Shown here piece after piece: positions 14,202 through 22,447 of a stretch of 64,000 nt of DNA. The stretch is from NCBI GenBank assembly GCA_022661535.1, contig JAKULF010000011.1, forward strand, positions 1,984,001-2,048,000, in the 5' to 3' direction. The notes under the pieces are model-generated. The model made no database searches. It was not told the origin of the DNA and saw only the letters and a program-made list of their open reading frames with translations. Within the stretch, counting starts at the first letter, position 1; each line of letters opens with the position of its first letter. Made by a program: the position numbers and the translations under genes. The DNA is from Eutypa lata. Taxonomy: Eukaryota > Ascomycota > Sordariomycetes > Xylariales > Diatrypaceae.

Positions 14202-14426
14202 ATGCTATTTCGTCAGAACTCTGGTCGTGATGACTATAAATCTACTCACTCCTTCTCCCATAAACCGACAATTCCATTCCCAGCATCACCATCCAACACA
14301 CAGCATCGAAGACAAGACAATCAAAACGATATCATCTCTTCTCAACAACTACTTCAACAACTACTTCAACAACTACTATCTCCCAACTTAACAACAAAAA
14401 TATACATATTTAGACAAAATGGCTGA
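14202..14426 (+). promoter_or_regulatory. CAA-rich 5' leader with an upstream reading frame overlapping the main start
   Basis: The sequence before the main ATG at 14419 is rich in CAA/ACA and poor in G, as in many fungal leaders. It contains about three copies of a 12-bp unit, CAACAACTACTT, at 14343-14380. An ATG at 14202 opens a 74-codon frame whose TGA stop (14424-14426) overlaps the main start within ATGGCTGA. If the transcript starts upstream of 14202, translation of the main protein would need leaky scanning or reinitiation. Whether 14202 lies inside the mRNA is unknown. Confidence 0.45.
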
Positions 14427-16428
14427 TGGTCGCAATCGCACGCCCCGAACTGCACGAATCCACGGACTCGTAGCAGGTGAATTAGATCTGTCACAATCCT
14501 CCCGCGTGGATGATTACACCAAACAGGCCGTTATACCTTCTGTCTCGAGAGCTGTCGTGGCCCTCGAGAAGATTCAAAACACACGCGGTGATTCGTTCGA
14601 TATTCACGCATTACGCTTAGCTGTTTGGAATGAACACCGGCAGCTGCCTTCTATCGACATGCTGTCGACCCCGGCGGCCGATTCACTTGACCTATTCACT
14701 CGAGACGAGGATGCAGCTACCCGTGCACTAGATGGACTTCGCCCTATCTATGGTCAAAACCGTCGTGTTACACTTCATCCGCTGTTCAGTTGGATCGTCG
14801 ACCGAGAATTTACACTCTGGAACGTAGCGGTGGATGGTCGCTTCGTAACAGTATTCTTCCGCATACAGAGTGTTCCTCATCGTGGAAACTTCAACTTCCC
14901 AGCCGAAGGTGAATTCCCGGTTGACGGAAATGGGGACCCAGTAGACATTAACCACGTCTATCGAGAGGTGACCGACATAGTAATTATTGACCCCATGGAC
15001 GAGCCGGAGGACATACTTGTTGAACGATTCATCTTCGTTCGGGCCAGAATCCAAGCAATACTCGAGAGGGGCAGTATTGAGTTCCCTCTAGCGGTAGAAG
15101 AACAATTTATCGGACAGACGACCCTGTGTACGCAAGCAGCGCATAGCGGATATTGGGCTTGGGGAATATCGAGAGAAATAATCCGAAGGCTCAAAGTAGT
15201 CGGCCAACAAAGGCGGCCTGGGCCACCAGCCGGAATCCTAGGCACCGAGAACCCCCCTATTCTTTGGCAGGATATCGACTTTGCCTTCACAATGACGATT
15301 GACGAGTTGAGAGAAAGTCTCATTGCAGGGGTCGCTTGCCGCGCTAGAGCAATGTCCAATTACCGCCTATTCATAGGCCTGTTGGCTCCAGGGACCAACT
15401 CTACTTACGATCACACTGTTGTAATGGGACCGCCAGACATCAATCGCATGTGGCCGGACGAACAGCTCACGGGATTCGATAATGATGGCCCGCCTGTCCT
15501 CATCGATGTTCCCGAAGATCAAGCTTGGCCCTTTGCTGGGCTTCCTCCGAACCCTCCCCCAGGTGGTGGTCCACCAGGAGGTGATGGCGGCGACGATGGC
15601 GGCGATGGCGGCGATGGCGGATTCCTTCCCGACGGGCCCCCAGACGGCGGTCCACCAGGAGGTGATGGCGGCGACGGCGGGTTTCCTCCGAACCCTCCCC
15701 CAGACGGCGGTCCACCAGGAGGTGATGGCGGCGACGGCGGGTTTCCTCCGAACCCTCCCCCAGGTGGTGGTCCACCAGGAGGTGACGGCGGCGACGGTGG
15801 CGGCGATGGCGGATTCCTTCCCGACGGGCCCCCAGACGGCGGTCCAGCAGGTAGCGACGGCGGTAGTAGCGACGCCAATAGTAGTAGCGACGATGGTGCC
15901 GACGGGCCTGTATTTGCCGGTGGGCCTGTAGTTGTACCCGGTCCTCCAGGTGCAGGCGGTCTTCCAGCTCCAGCACCAGTTCCCGCCGGGCCTCCAGCTC
16001 CAGTTCCCGCCGGGCCTCCAGCTCCAGTTCCTGCTGGCCCTCCACCTGCCGGCGGTCGTACAAGAGGTAACGGCGGCGGTGCCGGTCAGGCCCCTGCTCC
16101 AAACCCTCCCCAGGCTGGTGGTCCAGCAGGCGGCGACGGCGGCGGTGCCGGTCAGGCCCCTGCTCCAAACCCCCCCCAGGCTGGTGGTCCAGCAGGCGGC
16201 GACGGCGGCAATGCCGGTGGCGACAATGGAGCAGGGGGAAATGCCGGCGGTGATGACGCGGGGCGGGGTCCTGTTGTTAGGGACGTCAATCTCGTCAAAC
16301 TGCCATCCCCCCCGACCGGCGTTTTCCGCGCTGCCTTCTCCGGTAAGTTCCCCAAGCCTGCGCTAAAGCGACGTGACACCAGCAGCAGCACGGCCAGTGG
16401 ACGAGTCACCAAGCGTTCTCGTAGGTAA
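14419..16428 (+). CDS. unrecognised protein with Gly/Pro/Asp-rich repeat tail
   Basis: Single exon, 669 aa. Residues 1 to about 370 are a globular domain I do not recognise with confidence. Strand-like FTLWNVAVDGRFVTVFFRI, then DIVIIDPMDEPE, a helix with RARIQAILE, and TLCTQAAHSGYWAWGISREI follow in an order that recalls Ulp1/C48 cysteine proteases (Asp, then Gln/Cys before a helix). The expected His-Trp is absent, so this is speculative. Residues about 375-480 are 20-aa repeats (NPPPDGGPPGGDGGDGGFPP type), followed by three APVPAGPP units (about 515-540) and two 22-aa GGGAGQAPAPNPPQAGGPAG units (about 550-600). The tail ends in basic clusters (LKRRD, TKRSRR) that could be a nuclear signal. 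The DNA repeats are 60 bp, 24 bp and 66 bp, so length variation between strains is likely. Confidence 0.75.
   Translation: MADGRNRTPRTARIHGLVAGELDLSQSSRVDDYTKQAVIPSVSRAVVALEKIQNTRGDSFDIHALRLAVWNEHRQLPSIDMLSTPAADSLDLFTRDEDAATRALDGLRPIYGQNRRVTLHPLFSWIVDREFTLWNVAVDGRFVTVFFRIQSVPHRGNFNFPAEGEFPVDGNGDPVDINHVYREVTDIVIIDPMDEPEDILVERFIFVRARIQAILERGSIEFPLAVEEQFIGQTTLCTQAAHSGYWAWGISREIIRRLKVVGQQRRPGPPAGILGTENPPILWQDIDFAFTMTIDELRESLIAGVACRARAMSNYRLFIGLLAPGTNSTYDHTVVMGPPDINRMWPDEQLTGFDNDGPPVLIDVPEDQAWPFAGLPPNPPPGGGPPGGDGGDDGGDGGDGGFLPDGPPDGGPPGGDGGDGGFPPNPPPDGGPPGGDGGDGGFPPNPPPGGGPPGGDGGDGGGDGGFLPDGPPDGGPAGSDGGSSDANSSSDDGADGPVFAGGPVVVPGPPGAGGLPAPAPVPAGPPAPVPAGPPAPVPAGPPPAGGRTRGNGGGAGQAPAPNPPQAGGPAGGDGGGAGQAPAPNPPQAGGPAGGDGGNAGGDNGAGGNAGGDDAGRGPVVRDVNLVKLPSPPTGVFRAAFSGKFPKPALKRRDTSSSTASGRVTKRSRR
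15545..15860 (+). repeat. 60-bp coding minisatellite (20-aa Gly/Pro/Asp repeats)
   Basis: Consecutive 60-nt units around 15641-15760 are almost identical, and flanking units are diverged. They encode PPDGGPPGGDGGDGGFPPNP-like repeats. Because the unit is a multiple of three and GC-rich, long chance open frames appear on both strands. Confidence 0.9.
16070..16210 (+). repeat. 66-bp coding tandem duplication
   Basis: Two near-identical 66-nt units encode the 22-aa GGGAGQAPAPNPPQAGGPAG type repeat in the tail of the same protein. Confidence 0.85.
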
Positions 16429-16832
16429 ACTTCACGCGTGCTCGCCTGCCCCAGTTGGGGAAAACCCTTTTGCCTGCCTACTGATTTCCCTTAAGTATTG
16501 TCTTGCTTGTCTTTTTTTCAGAGCTAGCTAGTGCTGCTCTGATTTCCCTGTTTTCGTAGCTTGCTTGTTTTCAATATCCAAACGTACTTTATATAGGTGT
16601 TGAAAAAAAAAAAAAAAAAGTTATTGTATTTACGCTTTAAATATCAAGGACTGTGAATGATGTACATCGTTCCTTTTTGGTGATCGTTCTTGTTGTCGTG
16701 ATGCTGAATATGGTAAGACCTAAGGACCGTAGACCGTAATATATATTACTCAAGTACAAGCTTTATTTAAGGTGGCGACATTGATATTGTAGTCTTTCCC
16801 TAGTTAAGCATCGTGTAGTTATTTATGCAAAT
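16429..16832. other. convergent intergenic region
   Basis: 3' flanks of two convergent genes. It carries an A17 run at 16603-16619 and a T-rich stretch at about 16510. No gene is seen. Confidence 0.65.
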
Positions 16833-17873
16833 TCAAGAAGATCCCCGGACCATCTCCCGAATCGTATCTTCAAACGGCGTAGGCTTGACCCCGACCTTCG
16901 CGAGCAGCTCCTCCAGCATCGGATCATCAACAAGGCACTCGCCATCCTCCAGCGCCTCATATGTACCAACCCACCAGTGCACCGCCGGCCCCTGGAGGCC
17001 CCTCTCCTGAACATAGTACTTAACATGCTCCTCCCTCCCCACGACCTCAACGTTAACTTCCTTGCCCCTCGCCTCGGAAACCAACGCCGCGACTTCCTGC
17101 GTGCTCTTCGCCGTCGCGGGGCGCGTGCTCAGGTAGAACGACCGATACCCCTTATACGCGCCCATGGGCGCAACGAGCACGAGGGCACTAGCGACGCCGA
17201 GATCCGAAATAGCCGTCCAGCAGATCTTCCCATCGCCCGCGAGCTTGACCGTGGTCCTATCATCGGCCCCCGTCGCCGAGAAGTAGCCCAGATACAGCGG
17301 CCACGACTCGCTGTACAAGCCCTCGCGAATGGCGACGACCTCCTTCAGCGCACCACCCCCTCTACCGCTACTCTCCAGAACCTCCCTCAAATACGCCTCG
17401 GTGCGCAAATGCGCCCGCATAACACCCGCCTTACTCTCATTTTCCCCCTTCGCCCCCTCTCCCTCCCCACCAAACGCGAACGCCAGACTCGAATACACGA
17501 CCCTCTCGACGCCAGCACGAACCGCAGCATCGATCGCATGTCGATGGTGGGCCTCGCGACCGGGTCCCAGGGCAACAGGTTTCCCATCATCATCCTCGCC
17601 CACGAAATCGAGGGCGATGTTCGGGGTCGAGACGAGGAAGAAGGTCGAAACACCTCGCAGGGCCGCCTCGAGGGACGCCGGGTCCTCGAAGGTGGCGTGG
17701 CGCACTTGCACCCCTTTGCTCTCGAGGGAGCCCCACTTCTCGGACCCCTGGGCGGAGGACGTCAGCGCCACGATGGACGACGGTGGTGAGACGAGATTGT
17801 GACTTAGCAGGGCGGAGAGCGTGGCGCCGCCCAGCTTGCCGGTTGCGCCTAGGATCGCTATTGTTGGGCTCAT
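16833..17873 (-). CDS. NmrA-like NAD(P)-binding oxidoreductase
   Basis: Single exon, 346 aa. It opens with a Rossmann strand and the motif ILGATGKLGGAT (GxxGxxG-type dinucleotide loop, residues about 7-18). ALTSS, a DPASLEAALRGV segment and YSSLAF follow, as in NmrA/QOR2-type atypical short-chain reductases. Residues 193-290 hold the substrate-side region with KLAGDGKICWTAISDLGVAS, a hallmark of this family (the NmrA-family WTAISDLG segment before the C-terminal helices). A canonical Tyr-x3-Lys catalytic pair is not evident, in keeping with NmrA-like proteins that bind NAD(P) as sensors or act as quinone reductases. The cellular role cannot be assigned further. Confidence 0.85.
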   Translation of the reverse strand: MSPTIAILGATGKLGGATLSALLSHNLVSPPSSIVALTSSAQGSEKWGSLESKGVQVRHATFEDPASLEAALRGVSTFFLVSTPNIALDFVGEDDDGKPVALGPGREAHHRHAIDAAVRAGVERVVYSSLAFAFGGEGEGAKGENESKAGVMRAHLRTEAYLREVLESSGRGGGALKEVVAIREGLYSESWPLYLGYFSATGADDRTTVKLAGDGKICWTAISDLGVASALVLVAPMGAYKGYRSFYLSTRPATAKSTQEVAALVSEARGKEVNVEVVGREEHVKYYVQERGLQGPAVHWWVGTYEALEDGECLVDDPMLEELLAKVGVKPTPFEDTIREMVRGSS

Positions 17874-18201
17874 TTTCGTTGGCTGTATTTTTTATAGTTT
17901 TAAGGGGAAGTTTGGTGTAGTGATTTTCTTGTTAGCCGTTGTTGGGTCTAGATAATTTTTAGTGAATTGATGCGATGCAATGTGATGCGATTGAACTTCT
18001 GCGGAATGTCTTAGAAAATGTCGTCCAACAGGTGGTATTTATAACCGAACAAGGACCTAAAAACATCGAAGCCAAAGGCCGGTTGAATATTTCGACATTG
18101 TCATCGAAATCGGTAGATACAGGTTGGATTAGTAATAAGACCCATCAGACGTCATTCGCCAATTCGGTGTTGCTTCACCGGCACCTCGTCCTTTATAATT
18201 A
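17874..18201. other. intergenic region leading into AT-rich block
   Basis: Upstream region of the NmrA-like gene. No gene is recognised; base composition drops sharply at its right end. Confidence 0.55.
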
Positions 18202-18530
18202 AGGTTTTTATAATTTCGAAAATTTCGGAAATATATCGCATTATACGCATTTTTTAATATAATTATATATTATATTAATTATTTATTATTATAATTATTA
18301 TTATTATTATTATTTATTTTTTTAAAATAATTAATTTATTATATTATATTATTAAATAATTTTTAAATAATTATTTTTATTTTTATTTTATTAAAAATAA
18401 AATTATATAAAATTTTGTTTTTATTTATTTTATAATAATATTAAATAATAATATATTTAAATTATAACGAAAAATTAAAAGGTTAATATTAAGTTTAAAA
18501 AGTTCGAAAGCTTTAAAACTTATTTCCGAT
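18202..18530. repeat. AT-only block, RIP-like
   Basis: About 300 bp almost free of G and C, made of TTATTA, ATATAA and TTTAAA words. In fungi such blocks usually mark old repeats converted by repeat-induced point mutation (C to T at CpA). It forms the left edge of the accessory island. Confidence 0.75.
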
Positions 18531-18660
18531 TAACTAACGGGCCGAGGCTTAACGAGATTAAGCAAATCACGCCGTGAATAGCTTCAAGTCAAGCAAATCA
18601 ATGTTTACAGCTTGACTTGACTTAATTTGACCAAATAATCGTTTTTTGTGATTTGTTTAA

Positions 18661-19422
18661 CTTGGTGCGAACGCTGGTCTTTCAGAGCAACCAGAAAAGA
18701 GGAGCGCCCTCCCTTTCCCCGTCTTACCCTGCGAAATTGTCCTTCTTCTTCTCGAGAACCTCGCAGACTTTTCTACACTCTTGGCTACCGTTCAAGGGCG
18801 TCGCTTTTGGTAGATGGTGTATTTGGAGAATCAACGCTCAGTTGTACGGGAAATATTTTGGAGAAAATGCGCCCGAGTGCGATATTACACGCTCCAGGAA
18901 ATATTCGGGGAGCTAGCATTCGCTATCCGTCACGAATTTATAGCAAGAGAGCATGTTCACGAGATATTTACGACGGTATGGCCGATCTTCTCAGACAGAA
19001 AATTAGAACAGCTTCTCTTTCCCTTGGCTAGGGTATTCGCTTGGACCCTCTGTATCGATGACCGCGAGACCGACGCAATCGCCTTCTTGGAGAATATCTG
19101 GGACCAAAAGCTACCATTCAAGTTTTCGAATCCACCTGAAGGCTTCCAGCTTATTAATGGGCGTCGATGGCAACCAAACCTGCCAATTGTGGGGGGCCTG
19201 TTGTATGATCTCACAACCAACGAACGTGATAGAGAGACTATTGCTGCGGAAATTACGAGGCTTGAGGAACTTGGGATCACGCTTGACCAATGCAAATATA
19301 CCGTAATGATAACGAGAACGGGCATAATAATGCGCGGGCATTATGACGACAACTATGGCCTATCATTTCCAGTATTTGATCCTCCTCGCTTGCCGTTCCG
19401 ACCAAAGTCAACTCCACAATAA
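18661..19422 (+). pseudogene. remnant of an F-box-like hypothetical protein
   Basis: One reading frame stays open from 18661 to 19422 apart from a TAG at 18811-18813. Before the stop, LPCEIVLLLLENLADFSTLL has the look of an F-box (LP-x-EI-x5-L-x2-L). After it come ENQRSVVREIFWRKCARVRY and a helical region ending FDPPRLPFRPKSTPQ. No ATG in this frame precedes the F-box-like part, and the sequence starts just beside an AT-only block, so the 5' end seems lost. It could also be a short active gene starting at 18814 (202 aa). The remnant runs directly into lipoxygenase-like sequence. Confidence 0.5.
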
Positions 19423-20585
19423 TGGCAAGCTACATCCCATTGCGATCACTATCGATTATAGAGGGATAATGGCAGATTCAGTCACTATACTTTGTATTTA
19501 ACAAGAGAATGGGCCCATCAGACTCCACAAGAGAAGAGAAGACCGACTGGGCGTGGCGATACACCAAGACATGTGCACAAGTATCCGACTGGGCACGACA
19601 CGAACTCACGGTCCATCTAACGGATTCTCACTTTATGGAGGAGGCAATCATTGTCGCTGCCAATCGAACTATACCAATGGATCACATTGTTTTCAGGATT
19701 CTCCAACCTCATTGGTACAAGACTCTATCAGTCAATGCGGCAGCCAGGGCTACACTTGTGCCACAGGTGGTCAAGGACATTATCGGATGGACACCTGAGC
19801 AGACGTCTAAGTTCGTCAAATATTCCTACGAGAATTTCAACTTCGTTGGGAACTATGTCCCGAACCAGCTCCAGGGTTGCAGATTTCCGAGTGACACCGC
19901 TAGCCTCGATCATCCGAAATACAAGAACTACCCATACGATAGGAACATGATACTCATGTGGGATGCAATCCGAAAATACGTTCATGCGATGCTTCTTAAG
20001 TATTATGGAGAAGCACACGCCGACATCCAGGTAGCTGAGGACCAATTCAGTCAGCCGCTCACATCGCAGCATTCCCTACCATAAAAGACTTTCAATTAGC
20101 TCGTCGACGCCGTGATAATGTGCATTCACGTAGCCGCGCCATTTCACTCGACGGTCAACTACCTACAGAACTTCTACCACGCGTTCGTCGCCGCCAAGCC
20201 TCTAAGTCTGTGTGCGCCACCACCAAGGAGCCCCCAACAGCTGAGGGGCTTCACCGAGCGCGAGCTTGTCAAAGTGCTACCGATGGGTCGTCAGCGACAG
20301 TGGCTGCTAGCTAGTCAAATCCCCCGGCTGCTCAGCTTCCGCGTCGGTGAAGAGCGCAGCCTGCTCAATTTTGCCCAGAGTCAGTGGCATGTTTACGAGA
20401 AGAAGAAAGAAGCGGGGTAGATTGCTATTCGCGACATATCTGAGTCATTCTATTACGACTTGCTGGGGCTTGCAAAGCAGTTCTACGAAAATTGCAGGGC
20501 GATGGATAGGAATGCCATTCCGCACATGATGATGAATCCTGACGATACGGCGGTTTCTGTTTTGATCTGGGACAGTTCATGGTGA
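19413..20585 (+). pseudogene. lipoxygenase pseudogene (C-terminal catalytic part)
   Basis: The longest intact stretch (19509-20084) contains DWARHELTVHLTDSHFMEEA, with the H-x4-H-x4-H pattern of the lipoxygenase metal site, then LQPHWYKTLSVNAAAR. Downstream, CIHVAAPFHSTVNYLQNFY carries the third His and the Asn ligand region. Near the end, AVSVLI matches the C-terminal Ile ligand, but translation would run on through WDSSW. The coding path jumps frame near 19413 and 19490 and again around 20060-20090. Stops occur at 20082-20084, 20097-20099 (AAT-TAG-CTC where Gln is expected) and 20418-20420. The N-terminal half is missing. Family knowledge: these enzymes oxygenate polyunsaturated fatty acids. 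The gene is clearly dead as it stands. Confidence 0.85.
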
Positions 20586-21074
20586 TCTCGGCGTTTATGA
20601 TATTAATTGTAATCATAATAATTTAATAATAATTTTCATTTAGTCGTCTTCATACAATATAAGTACGTTATTCCGCATCGAGACGAACAAGTGCATAAAA
20701 GCTACGCTGCGAAGTCTACTCATTCAATATGGTTGCTGAGGCTATGACTGATGGGGTTGTCACCCAGGAACTGCAACATGGTAATAGATCGTCTAGGACT
20801 AGCTCACCTGCGAGGGAGGAGGGTGGGGGGTGAAGGGGGTGACACGAAATCTACATAGCGAGTGCCAAAAGGGGCCCAAAAATAGCACGGCGAAACTACT
20901 TATTGTCTGCTTACGTATCAAGTGGCCAGGAGCAACTCTACTCGAATTCCATTTCAATAAGATATGTAATGAATGACTGCTTGATTCTTGTTGCTGTTAA
21001 TACATGAATCTGCTTGTTCACGAACATCTTGTCCAGCTACTACTCCATCTGACCTCGGGCCCCAATTTTACGTC
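20586..21074. other. intergenic region
   Basis: 3' flank of the lipoxygenase pseudogene and of the secreted-protein gene. A short G-rich run lies at 20815-20840. No gene is seen. Confidence 0.6.
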
Positions 21075-21808
21075 TTACCTAGGATCGATCGCGAATACAA
21101 AGCCGTCGTCGCCTCCAATGGACGCAGTGAGACCCCTCGAATATCCGTCTTTGCCACAGTCACCCGAAAACATCATGCTAGAAAGTTCCTCACAAATCTT
21201 CTCGGTTGGCCTGAATTCGGCAACGACCCTTGTATAACCCCTGTGGCACGAGTCAGAAAATGTAGAATAGTTGACTTGTGCAGTGCTACACACCAGCGAT
21301 AGAACAGTTCGAATGACTTGCCGGCCTGCTCAGCCAAACCAGACTCCACAAATGCATTCCAACCATTATTGATGGCCACACCTGCGGCGGACTTTTCAAA
21401 GAACGCTTTGCAGATCTCAATGGCTGGTGATTGGAGGATTCTGGTCAAGACCTTCGGGCCCGATCCAAAGCAGTCCACGTTGTATTCCTTTCCGTGGAAA
21501 GTGCCAGCATCGTGCCAGTCGTCCTGAATGTCCACAATTTCAGTTGGCGACATGGTACCGTCTGGGTTGATACCGCGCTGAGTTAGGTAGGACTTTCCCA
21601 TGCTGTTGGGGATAGATGTAATATGTCCACCTTCCACCTCCACCCAATCCAGTTTACCATCGCGATAGAGGTCCTTCTGAAGTTGGTGGAACTGCCTGGA
21701 GGGAATTATTGGCTCATTTCGTGCTTGCAATGACGTTGGTGAGGCCATGGATGAGACCACGAGAAGAGCCACCATCGCCAGCACGGTAGACTTGGAGACT
21801 CTAATCAT
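21075..21808 (-). CDS. small secreted protein, unrecognised
   Basis: Two exons, 21808..21294 and 21240..21075, joined over a 53-nt GT-AG intron, give 226 aa. Without splicing, the frame runs on to 21173 with a low-quality basic tail. Splicing gives a better Gly-rich end (GDCGKDGYSRGLTASIGGDD). Residues 1-23 (IRVSKSTVLAMVALLVVSSM) form a signal peptide, followed by a possible propeptide up to ARNEP. The mature part has four cysteines (DCFGSG, EICKAF, KICEEL, GDCGKD), spaced as two likely disulfides. I do not recognise the family. Size, secretion and location in the unstable island would fit an effector-like or host-interaction protein, but that is inference only. Confidence 0.7.
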
Positions 21809-22170
21809 GAACAGCCTATTCTCATGGAAGTATCTAACTCACAATACATGGTCGGTAAACTTAACAAATTGGTGGAATATATAAACCTTTTCGTTAGTTT
21901 TGAATAGATGAATGAGACTAAAGTTCGTCTCAAGTATTGTGATGGATTATGATGTAGATGATTGACTGTTAATGTCGATAACTCCTTCAAATTTCTTAAG
22001 CATATAATTATCAGTAACGAAAGAACTCTATTTGTGGCTGAGCAGTTTGAAGCTGCAATGGCTCAGGAGATAGATCGGTCAGAAGAGATGGGAGAGTAGT
22101 GTGCGTCCAAGCAGCAGGATCACTACATCGAACGTACTACAGTAAAAAAAAAAACTTCCTTAACAGACGA
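21809..22170. other. intergenic region
   Basis: Upstream region of the secreted-protein gene. A12 run at 22143-22154 lies just before the tRNA-like element. No coding signal. Confidence 0.6.
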
Positions 22171-22249
22171 GCGTTAATGGGGTAGTGATAACCTGCCAAC
22201 CTGGGTCGTTGCCATCGACCCGCTGGGGGTTCGATGCCCTCTTAATGCA
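22171..22249 (+). tRNA. tRNA-Gly(GCC)-like sequence, probably defective
   Basis: The ends GCGTTAA (22171-22177) and TTAATGC (22242-22248) pair over 7 bp with one G-U, followed by a discriminator A. A T-arm GGGGG-TTCGATG-CCCTC lies at 22225-22241. An anticodon arm GGTCG-TTGCCAT-CGACC lies at 22204-22220, with anticodon GCC preceded by T and followed by A. Between acceptor and anticodon arms there are 8 nt too many, explained by a duplication of AACCTGCC/AACCTG at 22190-22203. Without it the length would be 71 nt, the usual size for eukaryotic tRNA-Gly(GCC). The B box has one mismatch and the D loop lacks the GG pair, so this is probably a tRNA pseudogene or tRNA-derived repeat. Confidence 0.55.
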
Positions 22250-22447
22250 TTGAGGGATGGAACGCAGATTTTTGACGCTGGTGAGGTGAAAACTTACAGT
22301 TGTGGAAAGGTCATTTATTATTCACTGTTCAGGGCTGCGTCAGGGTACGTAGAATTTGCTACTTGTTTTTACATACGAACTTGTTAACGAGACACAATTT
22401 TTCAGTTCCATTTTAACTACTTGCAAGCTGATAAAACCAGCACCTCC

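Noticed and set aside
15482..15931. 149-aa plus-strand frame inside the Gly/Pro-rich gene
   Set aside because: Same minisatellite effect in another frame; codon content is that of a shadow.
15500..16168. 222-aa minus-strand open frame opposite the repeat tail
   Set aside because: It exists only because the GC-rich 60-bp repeats keep all frames open; the product is an Arg/His repeat with no family character.
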